The notes beneath the pieces are model-generated. The model searched no databases and was not told where the DNA came from. It saw only the letters and a list, made by a program, of their open reading frames with translations. Position numbers and translations under genes: made by a program. A stretch of DNA of 35,427 bases from Pseudomonadota bacterium (lineage in GTDB: Bacteria > Pseudomonadota > Alphaproteobacteria > Micropepsales > Micropepsaceae): assembly GCA_021851325.1 (NCBI GenBank), contig JAJZDZ010000027.1, positions 1-35,427 of the forward strand, written 5' to 3'. Below, piece after piece: positions 5,581 through 13,061 of this stretch (position 1 is its first letter; each line of letters starts with the position of its first letter).

Positions 5581-8500
5581 ATGACAGAAAAGCCGGTTTT
5601 TTTCGACGCGAGCGGCAAGCGCGCGGTGCGAATTTCTGCGATTGGCTGGACCGTAGCCATCGTCTCCACGCTGGTGGGGATGTACTTTCTTGCCAGTCTA
5701 TTTGTGACGTCACCGCTGTCAGGCCTCAAGATGCCAGGCCAGCTGGTCGCGATCAAAACCGCAGCGCTCGAGCGCAAGGCTGAAGCGCCTGGCCTTGTTG
5801 ATCTGGCAGAATCGATGGCGCAGAGACTGCGGGCCCGGCGGGCCCGCCTCGCCGCACTGCGCCGGCTGCGCAATGAGCGGCGCATGCATGCCCTGCCGCT
5901 TTCGCGCGCCATGCTGCCGCACAAGGGTCGGCCGCTCTCGATTGCGTTTTTCCCCAGCTGGGCCTCAGCCGATAACGTCTATCCCGCGCTCAAGCATGCC
6001 TTGCCGAGGCTTGATGCCATCATGCCCACCTGGCTTGATCTCTCGGGACCCGATGCCACGCTGAGTACAAGTTACAGCGATCGCCTTTATAAGTATGTGC
6101 TGCGCAACAAGCCCAACACTGCGATCGTGCCGGTCCTGCAGAATGCGTCAGGCGGCACCTTTCATGGCAAGGAACTGGCCAGTCTTCTTGCCAGTCCGAG
6201 CCGGCGCAAGGCCCTGGTCGAAAGTGTGACCCAGTTCATCGCGGTCCACCACCTGCAGGGTGTCTGTGTCGACTTCGAGAACGTGCCGCACCGCTCCTAT
6301 CATGATCTGTGGCTGTTCCTGGCTGAGCTGCACAAGCAGTTCCGTCCCCATGGCTGGACGATTGCCCAGGCGGCACCGTTTGACAGCGATACCTGGCCGT
6401 TCGCGGCCTATGCGCGGGTCATCGACTACACCGTGCTCATGGCCTATGACGAGCATACCGAGACAGACAATCCAGGCGCGGTTGCCGGACAGGACTGGTT
6501 TGAATCAGAGCTCGACAAGCGCATGAAGGTGCTGGCACCGAGCCACACCATCATCGCCATCGGTGCCTATGGCTATGACTGGAACAAGGACGGCACCTAC
6601 GAACTCAGCTTCCAGCAGGCGATGATCGATGCCCATGATGCGGGCGCAGATGTGCGCTTCGATGGGGCCACCAACAACCCGCATTTTTCATACGAGCAGA
6701 ACGGCGAGCGCCACGACGTCTGGTTCCTCGACGCAGCTACCGCCTTTGACGACATTCACGCCGCCGACATCTATCAGCCGGCAGGCTATGCGGTGTGGCG
6801 TCTGGGCTCGGAAGATCCCGCAGTATGGAGCGTGATGGGTCGCCCCTACGGAGCGCGCGTGCCCAACACGCTCTATCGCATCCCGTTCGAAAACGACATT
6901 GATACGGAGGGTGCGGGTGAAATCCTGCGCGTCGAGGCAGAGCCCCAGACCGGTAGCCGTACCCTCGAAATCGACAGCCAGACCGGCGACATCGATGACG
7001 AGCACTACACCCGTCTTCCCTCCACCTATGTGGTGCGCCAGTTTGGCGCCCATTACGGCAAGGAAGTCGCCCTCACCTTCGATGATGGTCCGGATCCGGA
7101 GTGGACGCCCAAAATTCTCCACATCCTGAAGGAAAAGCACGTTCCAGCCACATTCTTCATCATCGGCGCTAATGCCGAAGCCAATCCCGGCCTGGTCCAG
7201 GATCTGGTCGATCACGGCGAAGAGGTGGGCGACCACACCTACACCCATCCCAACCTCGCTGACACTGCCAATGAGGGCACGCGGCTGGAACTGAACACGA
7301 CGCAGCGTCTGTTCGAGGCGTTGACTGGCCGCTCCCTGCGCCTCTTCCGTCCGCCCTATCTGGGCGATGCCGAACCATCCGACGTCGACGAACTTATCCC
7401 GGTCGAGGTGGCCCAGGATCTGGGTTACATCACGGTCGGCGAACACGTCGATCCGCGTGACTGGGCGCGGCCTGGAACGCAGAACATCATCTCGCGGGTG
7501 ATGCAGCAGGTCCACCAGTCGAACCGCCACAACCGCTACCCCACCAACATCATCCTTCTGCACGATGGTGGCGGCAACCGCGCCGAAACCGTAGCAGCCC
7601 TGCCAGTGATCATCGACCGCCTGCGGGCTCAGGGCTACCATTTCGTGCGCGTCTCCGATCTGGCCGGGTTGACACCCAAAGAGGCAATGCCGCCCCTGCC
7701 AATGACGGTGCAGCTGCTGACGGACCGCGTGGTGTTCCTGACCATGAGCACCATCGGTCATGCGCTTTACTGGTGTTTTCTGGCGGCCATCTTCCTTGGC
7801 ATCGGCCGCATGGTGATGCTGGTTGGCCTGGCGCTGTGGCGTCGCAACCGGACCAAGGCCGAGTTCGATGCCCCGCCTGCAGAAGAACCGTTTGCCGTGT
7901 CGGTCATCATTCCGGCCTATAACGAGGAAAGTGTCATTCAGCGCACAGTGCGCGGCATCCTCAATCAGACCTATCGTCGGCTGGAGCTGATCATCATCGA
8001 TGATGGCTCCAAGGACAACACCAGCGGAGTATTGCAGGAAGCCTTTGGCCAGGACCCCCGCCTCAGCCTGGTGCGGGTCCAGAACGGCGGCAAGGCCCGC
8101 GCACTCAATACCGGTCTGGCCATGGCCAAAGGCGAGATCATCGTAGCTCTGGATGCCGATACCGAGTTCGCCCGGGACACCATCGCCCGTCTCGTGCGCT
8201 GGTTCAGCGACGCGCACATTGGCGCTGTCGCCGGCAACGCCAAGGTCGGCAACCGTATCAACATGATCACGCGCTGGCAGGCGCTGGAATATGTGGTGTC
8301 GCAGAACCTGGAGCGGCGGGCACTGGCGGCTCTGGGGACATTGACCGTGGTACCGGGCGCCGTCGGCGCCTGGCGCAAATCGGTACTGACCGAACTTGGC
8401 GGCTTCCGCATGGATACGCTCGCCGAAGATCAGGATCTGACGATTGCGGTACAGCGCGCCGGCTGGCAGATCAAATTCGACTCTTCGGCGATTGCCTGGA

Positions 8501-9027
8501 CCGAGGCCCCGACTACGGTGCGCGGCCTTGCCAAGCAGCGCTTCCGTTGGGCCTTCGGCACGCTGCAATGCCTGTGGAAGCACCGCGACATGACCTTCAA
8601 CCGGCGCTATGGCGCCCTGGGCATGGTCGCGCTGCCGTCAGTCTGGATGTTCCAGATCGTCCTCACTGCCCTGGCGCCACTGGCTGACCTGCTGCTCGTC
8701 TGGCAGCTTGCCTGGCAGTATCTTGCCTACGTCCAGCATGGCAGCGAGTACAACGACACCAGTCTCAAGCTGACCCTGATCTATTATGCCGTCTTCGTTG
8801 TCGTCGATCTGACCTCTGCGGTCGTCGGCTTCCTCCTCGAAAAGCGGGAGCAGTGGAGTCTTTTGTGGTGGCTCATGCTGCAGCGCTTCGGTTACCGCCA
8901 GATCATGTACTACGTGGTGGTACGATCCTTGTGGAGCGCCGTGCGTGGGGTGGTCGTGGGCTGGAACAAGATCGAGCGCACCGGCACGGTTCGGGTCCGC
9001 GAGGTACCGGAACAGCCCACAGCCTGA
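5581..9027 (+). CDS. Trifunctional fusion: GH18-like domain, NodB polysaccharide deacetylase, GT2 membrane synthase
   Basis: Predicted to polymerise and modify an N-acetylhexosamine polymer at the inner membrane. Order of parts in 1148 residues: a first membrane helix (19-42); a GH18-like barrel (about 118-430) with the strand motif GVCVDFENV, where Glu233 is the likely acid/base; a NodB/CE4 deacetylase (about 495-695) with LTFDDGPDP (Asp501, Asp502), HTYTHPN (His552, His556), RPPY (590-593) and LLHDGGG (659-665); a membrane segment near 718-752; a GT2 domain (772-1000) with VSVIIPAYNEES, IDDGS, DAD (858-860), ED (949-950) and QRFRW (986-990); then C-terminal membrane helices near 1015-1045, 1065-1087 and 1105-1125. 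The topology puts GH18 and deacetylase in the periplasm and GT2 in the cytosol, as needed. Compare PgaB (deacetylase plus hydrolase) and PgaC (GT2). Product identity is unknown. Confidence 0.88.
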   Translation: MTEKPVFFDASGKRAVRISAIGWTVAIVSTLVGMYFLASLFVTSPLSGLKMPGQLVAIKTAALERKAEAPGLVDLAESMAQRLRARRARLAALRRLRNERRMHALPLSRAMLPHKGRPLSIAFFPSWASADNVYPALKHALPRLDAIMPTWLDLSGPDATLSTSYSDRLYKYVLRNKPNTAIVPVLQNASGGTFHGKELASLLASPSRRKALVESVTQFIAVHHLQGVCVDFENVPHRSYHDLWLFLAELHKQFRPHGWTIAQAAPFDSDTWPFAAYARVIDYTVLMAYDEHTETDNPGAVAGQDWFESELDKRMKVLAPSHTIIAIGAYGYDWNKDGTYELSFQQAMIDAHDAGADVRFDGATNNPHFSYEQNGERHDVWFLDAATAFDDIHAADIYQPAGYAVWRLGSEDPAVWSVMGRPYGARVPNTLYRIPFENDIDTEGAGEILRVEAEPQTGSRTLEIDSQTGDIDDEHYTRLPSTYVVRQFGAHYGKEVALTFDDGPDPEWTPKILHILKEKHVPATFFIIGANAEANPGLVQDLVDHGEEVGDHTYTHPNLADTANEGTRLELNTTQRLFEALTGRSLRLFRPPYLGDAEPSDVDELIPVEVAQDLGYITVGEHVDPRDWARPGTQNIISRVMQQVHQSNRHNRYPTNIILLHDGGGNRAETVAALPVIIDRLRAQGYHFVRVSDLAGLTPKEAMPPLPMTVQLLTDRVVFLTMSTIGHALYWCFLAAIFLGIGRMVMLVGLALWRRNRTKAEFDAPPAEEPFAVSVIIPAYNEESVIQRTVRGILNQTYRRLELIIIDDGSKDNTSGVLQEAFGQDPRLSLVRVQNGGKARALNTGLAMAKGEIIVALDADTEFARDTIARLVRWFSDAHIGAVAGNAKVGNRINMITRWQALEYVVSQNLERRALAALGTLTVVPGAVGAWRKSVLTELGGFRMDTLAEDQDLTIAVQRAGWQIKFDSSAIAWTEAPTTVRGLAKQRFRWAFGTLQCLWKHRDMTFNRRYGALGMVALPSVWMFQIVLTALAPLADLLLVWQLAWQYLAYVQHGSEYNDTSLKLTLIYYAVFVVVDLTSAVVGFLLEKREQWSLLWWLMLQRFGYRQIMYYVVVRSLWSAVRGVVVGWNKIERTGTVRVREVPEQPTA

Positions 9028-9132
9028 CGCGCGTCCATCTTTTGTCACACGCCTTCATGCAGCAACAGCGCCCCTCCATCGTTGGGTTCATAGCGCGGGA
9101 ACATCGCGCACCGAGCATCAGGGAGGATCACT
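9028..9132. other. Short intergenic gap
   Basis: No gene or clear terminator. An AGGGAGG Shine-Dalgarno sits at its right end for the next gene. Confidence 0.4.
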
Positions 9133-9849
9133 ATGCAGCGCATCAGGACCGTGAAACTTTTAGGGATGGCTTTTTTGTGCGGCGCCATGACCGCGGGTGG
9201 GCCCGCGCTGGCAGGCGGACTGCTTGGCGGTGGGATGATCGGCGGAATGGCGGGCGGCGGGATGATGGGTGGCAACATGTCGGCCACTCTCGGCGCCAGC
9301 ATGGGTCCCTCGATGGGGGCCGCAGGGGGACTGTCTGCCACAGGCGGGATGAGCACCCCCATGGCTAACCCTGCCGCCAGCGCCGGCCTCGGCGCCAGCG
9401 CCAATGCTGGTCTTGCGACACCGGATCTTGGCACGGCAGCACAGACCGCCGGGAACCTCGCCGCAGCCGGGCAGAACACCGCCAATGCCGCGATCAGTGC
9501 AGGCGAAACGAGCGCCATGGACGGGCTCAACACGGCTGCGAACAGCAGTGCGGCGGCAGCCGGTTCGCTCAGCACAGCCACCGGGGCCGTTCAGGATGGC
9601 ATCAACGCCGGCGCCAGCACGGCCGCGACCGCGCCCGAGGCCCAGGGCACGCTGACCGCCGGACAGAGCGGCGCCACGACGCTCCAGACCGCCGCGACTC
9701 AGCTGGCACAAGGCAGCGGCACGCTGTCATCCAGCGCCAGCGGCAGCGCGACAGCCAGTGGTGGAGCGACGCAGAATTCCCCCTCCACCTCATCAAAGCC
9801 GGCGGCCAATACCACCAGCCATGGTCGCCCGGGTGCGTCGCGGCGCTGA
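9133..9849 (+). CDS. Secreted Ala/Gly/Ser/Thr-rich low-complexity protein
   Basis: Protein of 238 residues with a clear Sec signal peptide: basic start MQRIRTVK, hydrophobic core LLGMAFLCGAM, cleavage likely after PALA (about residue 27). The mature part begins with a Gly/Met-rich segment (GGLLGGGMIGGMAGGGMMGG), continues as an Ala/Asn/Thr-rich region with heptad-like AANTA patterns, and ends Ser/Thr/Pro-rich with a basic tail (RPGASRR). No catalytic motif and no cysteine in the mature part. It may be disordered, a surface or matrix protein, or a coiled Ala-rich rod. The AGGGAGG ribosome site is strong, and it follows the polysaccharide synthase gene in the same direction 105 bases on, so co-expression is possible. 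I recognise no family. Confidence 0.7.
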   Translation: MQRIRTVKLLGMAFLCGAMTAGGPALAGGLLGGGMIGGMAGGGMMGGNMSATLGASMGPSMGAAGGLSATGGMSTPMANPAASAGLGASANAGLATPDLGTAAQTAGNLAAAGQNTANAAISAGETSAMDGLNTAANSSAAAAGSLSTATGAVQDGINAGASTAATAPEAQGTLTAGQSGATTLQTAATQLAQGSGTLSSSASGSATASGGATQNSPSTSSKPAANTTSHGRPGASRR

Positions 9850-9869
9850 AGCAAGAGCTGACTGGGGTT

Positions 9870-9890
9870 GGGCCGGCACCAAGCCGGCCC
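9870..9890. terminator. Hairpin between convergent genes
   Basis: GGGCCGGC (9870-9877) and GCCGGCCC (9883-9890) form an 8-bp perfect stem with loop ACCAA, 21 bases after the stop of the secreted protein gene and 50 bases from the convergent korB stop. There is no U-run on either strand, so it is either a non-canonical bidirectional terminator or an mRNA 3'-end stabiliser. Confidence 0.5.
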
Positions 9891-9939
9891 CTCACCCTCC
9901 ACACTCGCGTTCTGCTGGTGCAACCAGGCGAACCAAGGC

Positions 9940-10992
9940 TCAGCGGTAACTGTCGTTGATGGCGGCAAGCATCTTGGAGCCGGGACAGAGTTCACGCACT
10001 CCCAGGGTATTGAGCGGCCGTTTCGTGGTTCCGAGCGCGGCGTGAAGATCTTCGGCCTCGGGATCGAGGTAAAGCAGTCCAGTCACTACTTCCCCGCGCG
10101 CATGATGCTCCTGCAGATAGGCCATCGCCTTGCCGCGATCACGCGGGTCGTAATCGGCCTGGAGCTTGGACAGCTTGAGCAGCGAGCCATCATGTTGGCG
10201 CACGGTCACGACCTCGCCCGGAGCGTAATCGACCGTGATTTCCGCCTTGGCCTCGATCACGTCGATGCGGTTGACCGCCTCGTTATGCGCACGCACGAAG
10301 TCATAGGACTTCGTTGATTGCGGATTGTTGTTGAATTGCACGCAGGGCGAAATGACATCAAGCACCGCCACACCCCGATGAGAGAGGGCAGCCTTCAAGA
10401 GCGGTACCAACTGCTTCTTGTCACCGGAAAACGAGCGGGCGACAAAGCTTGCGCCAAGAACCAGCGCCATCGAGACCAGATCGATGGGCGCATCGTGATT
10501 GACTGCCGTCTTGCTTTTGGAACCTTTGTCGGCCGTGGCTGAGAACTGTCCCTTGGTCAGTCCGTAGACGCCATTGTTTTCGCAGATATAGACCATGTTG
10601 ACGCCGCGACGCATGGCGTGGGCGAATTGACCAATACCGATGGAGGCGGAATCACCGTCACCGGACACACCGAGATAAATGAGATCGCGGTTCGCAAGAT
10701 TGGCGCCAGTGAGCACGCTGGGCATGCGCCCATGCACCGAATTGAAGCCATGACTCTGTCCCAGAAAATAGTCCGGGGTCTTTGATGAACAGCCGATGCC
10801 GGAGAGCTTGGCCACGCGGTGTGGCTCGATCGAGAGTTCGAAACAGGCCTGGATGAGTGCAGCAGAAATCGAATCATGACCGCAGCCCGCGCAGAGCGTG
10901 GAAATCCGCCCTTCGTAATCGCGATGGGTAAAGCCAAGGGCGTTGGTGGGGATATCCTTGTGATGCAGCTTTGGCTTGGCGATATAGGTCAT
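9940..10992 (-). CDS. korB: 2-oxoacid:ferredoxin oxidoreductase, beta subunit (KorB-type)
   Basis: Binds thiamine diphosphate and carries a [4Fe-4S] cluster; with the alpha subunit it oxidatively decarboxylates a 2-oxoacid (2-oxoglutarate most likely) to an acyl-CoA, passing electrons to ferredoxin. At 350 residues it has the usual length. Cys34 and Cys37 (LCAGCGHD), Cys68 (GIGCSS) and Cys217 (VISPCVQF) match the spacing of cluster ligands in two-subunit enzymes. The ThDP/Mg motif is GDGDSASIG (111-119) with ENNGVYGLTKGQ (138-149). It is last of a three-gene minus-strand operon, 130 bases after the alpha-subunit stop, a gap containing alternative hairpins. Substrate preference cannot be read with certainty from sequence. 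Confidence 0.9.
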   Translation of the reverse strand: MTYIAKPKLHHKDIPTNALGFTHRDYEGRISTLCAGCGHDSISAALIQACFELSIEPHRVAKLSGIGCSSKTPDYFLGQSHGFNSVHGRMPSVLTGANLANRDLIYLGVSGDGDSASIGIGQFAHAMRRGVNMVYICENNGVYGLTKGQFSATADKGSKSKTAVNHDAPIDLVSMALVLGASFVARSFSGDKKQLVPLLKAALSHRGVAVLDVISPCVQFNNNPQSTKSYDFVRAHNEAVNRIDVIEAKAEITVDYAPGEVVTVRQHDGSLLKLSKLQADYDPRDRGKAMAYLQEHHARGEVVTGLLYLDPEAEDLHAALGTTKRPLNTLGVRELCPGSKMLAAINDSYR

Positions 10993-11062
10993 GGGCGCAG
11001 TCCTTTATGATGCCCGTCCATTCCATGGATGTTCTGGTAGGTGGAAGCCGTTTGCTGTCCTT

Positions 11063-11099
11063 GCTGCCGGTTCCCGGCCAGCACGGAGTGGCCGGCAGC
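11063..11099 (-). promoter_or_regulatory. Alternative stem-loops in the korA-korB intercistronic gap
   Basis: GCTGCCGG (11063-11070) pairs with CCGGCAGC (11092-11099), while CCGGCCA (11074-11080) pairs with TGGCCGG (11089-11095). The two stems share bases 11092-11095 and so exclude each other. No U-run follows. Such structures often set relative subunit mRNA stability; a switching role is inference. Confidence 0.4.
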
Positions 11100-11122
11100 C
11101 ATCACGGGCCCTGACGCAGCGC

Positions 11123-12955
11123 TCATTCCGCAGCTTCCTTCCGTCCGAGCAGGGTCATGCGTTCGGCGACCGCATTGGCGATGAAGCGCGCGGTAATCGG
11201 GGTACCGTCATAGTGCAGCAGCGCGATCAGCCGTGCCGGATCGATGGCGCATTCGTTGACGATCATCTTCAGGAGCTGGGCATCGCGGTTCTGCTCGATG
11301 ACGAAGACCTGCTCATGCGCATGAATGAAATCACTCACCGCGTCACTGAAGGGAAAGGCCCTGACCCGCAGCGTATCCAGGTGCAGGCCCTGCTCCTTTA
11401 GCCTGGCGAGTGCCTCGTCCATGGCAGGCGAGGTCGAGCCATAGTAGATGGCACCGAAGCGTGCGGTCTCGGCTGCATTGCGGCGCACAGGCGCTGGCAC
11501 CAGCGTTGCTGCCGTACCGAACTTGCGCAGCAGGCGCTGCATGTTGTCGACGTAGACCGCACCTTCTTCGCTATAGCGGGCGTAGCGGTCACGCGAGGTC
11601 CCGCGGGTAAAATAGGCCCCACGCGTGGGATGGACCCCGGGCAGGGTCCGGTAGGGAATGCCGTCGCCATCGACATCGAGATAACGCCCGAAATCGCGAC
11701 CGGCTTCCAGCTCGTCCGCTGTCATGATCTTGCCGCGGTCATACTGGCGTGAATCATCCCATGCGAGCGGCTGGCACAGCCAGTCGTTCATGCCGATATC
11801 CAGGTCCATCATCACGAACACGGGCGTCTGCAGCCGTTCGGCCAGATCGAAGGCGACCGCGGCCAACTCAAAGCTCTCGCGCGGATCTTCGGGAAACAGC
11901 AGCACGTGCTTGGTATCGCCATGGCTGGCATAGGCGGCCAGCATGATGTCGGACTGCTGGGTACGGGTGGGCATGCCAGTCGAGGGACCGCCGCGCTGGA
12001 TATCAAACACCACGGCGGGAATTTCGGCGAAATAGGCAAGGCCGAAGAATTCCTGCATCAGCGAAATTCCGGGCCCTGAGGTTGCAGTAAAGCTGCGCGC
12101 TCCATTCCAGCCCGCCCCGATGACGGTACCGATAGCCGCGATCTCGTCCTCGGCCTGGATGATGGCAAACTTGTTCTCGCCGCTCTCCTTGTCGACGCGC
12201 AGCGACTTGCAGTGGCGCATAAACGCCTCGGCAAGTGAGGTCGACGGCGTGATCGGATACCAGGCACAGACCGTTGCACCGCCATAGACCGCACCAAGAG
12301 CGGCCGCATCATTGCCGCCAATGAAAATACGGTCACCAACCTTGTCGCTGCGCACGACTTTCAGAGCGCAGGCTCCAGCAAGATGCTTCGCCGCATAGTC
12401 ATGGCCGAGCGCGATGGCCTTCATGTTGAGGGCGATGAGCTTGTCCTTGCCCTTGAACTGCTTGCCGATCAGGCTCTCGACCACATCCGGCTCAAAACCG
12501 AGCAGCGCCGAGAGGGCGCCCAGATAGATCACGTTCTTGAGCAGCTGTCGTTCGCGCGGAATGGTGCCTTCGAGAGAGTTGGAGAGGGCTGTGAATGGCA
12601 CCCCAAGAACCACGATGTCGTCACGGAACTTGGACGGGGGCATCGGCTTGGTGGAATCGTAGAGCAGATAACCGCCAGGCTCGAGTTCTGCGACGTCACG
12701 ATCCCAGGTCTGCGGATTGAGGGCGACCATCAGATCAACGCCGCCGCGTCGGCCCAGCCAGCCCTCACCCGACACCCGCACCTCGTACCAGGTCGGCAGA
12801 CCCTGGATGTTCGAAGGGAATATGTTGCGCGATGCCACCGGTACGCCCATGCGCAGAATGCAGCGGGCAAAAAGCTCGTTGGCACTTGCCGAACCGGAGC
12901 CATTGACGTTGGCAAATTTGACGACGAAGTCGTTGACCGAGGCCAGTGGTGTCAT
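11123..12955 (-). CDS. korA: 2-oxoacid:ferredoxin oxidoreductase, alpha subunit with fused gamma domain (KorA-type)
   Basis: 610 residues: an N-terminal gamma domain (about 1-190, starting VVKFANVNGSGSASANELFA) fused to the alpha pyrimidine-binding domain (about 205-600). Diagnostic motifs are YPITPSTS (233-240), which in two-subunit enzymes is associated with broad 2-oxoacid or 2-oxoglutarate use, the ThDP-activating glutamate in IQAEDE (266-271), and DIQRGGPSTGMPTRTQQSD (318-336). The frame is open upstream to 13078, but that overlaps the preceding gene's C-terminus; ATG at 12955 begins the conserved sequence. It partners the beta subunit downstream and the flavoprotein upstream, whose stop is 106 bases away. 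It lacks its own Fe-S cysteine cluster, as expected. Confidence 0.9.
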   Translation of the reverse strand: MTPLASVNDFVVKFANVNGSGSASANELFARCILRMGVPVASRNIFPSNIQGLPTWYEVRVSGEGWLGRRGGVDLMVALNPQTWDRDVAELEPGGYLLYDSTKPMPPSKFRDDIVVLGVPFTALSNSLEGTIPRERQLLKNVIYLGALSALLGFEPDVVESLIGKQFKGKDKLIALNMKAIALGHDYAAKHLAGACALKVVRSDKVGDRIFIGGNDAAALGAVYGGATVCAWYPITPSTSLAEAFMRHCKSLRVDKESGENKFAIIQAEDEIAAIGTVIGAGWNGARSFTATSGPGISLMQEFFGLAYFAEIPAVVFDIQRGGPSTGMPTRTQQSDIMLAAYASHGDTKHVLLFPEDPRESFELAAVAFDLAERLQTPVFVMMDLDIGMNDWLCQPLAWDDSRQYDRGKIMTADELEAGRDFGRYLDVDGDGIPYRTLPGVHPTRGAYFTRGTSRDRYARYSEEGAVYVDNMQRLLRKFGTAATLVPAPVRRNAAETARFGAIYYGSTSPAMDEALARLKEQGLHLDTLRVRAFPFSDAVSDFIHAHEQVFVIEQNRDAQLLKMIVNECAIDPARLIALLHYDGTPITARFIANAVAERMTLLGRKEAAE

Positions 12956-12967
12956 TGCTGCATGTCC

Positions 12968-13001
12968 CGCGGGGTAGCGCCGGACGTGCGCACGCCCCGC
13001 G
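12968..13001 (-). promoter_or_regulatory. GC-rich stem-loop between flavoprotein gene and korA
   Basis: CGCGGGG (12968-12974) pairs with CCCCGCG (12995-13001); a 10-bp palindrome CGTGCGCACG (12985-12994) lies in the loop. It is 12 bases upstream of the korA start in the transcribed direction, so it could limit korA translation or protect the downstream message. Confidence 0.35.
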
Positions 13002-13061
13002 CCGCAACCTTCAGGAAAAATCGTTCTGTCATGGCCCCCTGCACCCTTAAAGGCGTAACCC

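Noticed and set aside
6688..8583. 631-residue open frame on the minus strand opposite the polysaccharide synthase gene
   Set aside because: It is a high-GC antisense shadow: the plus-strand gene has all expected motifs, and the antisense product resembles no protein family.
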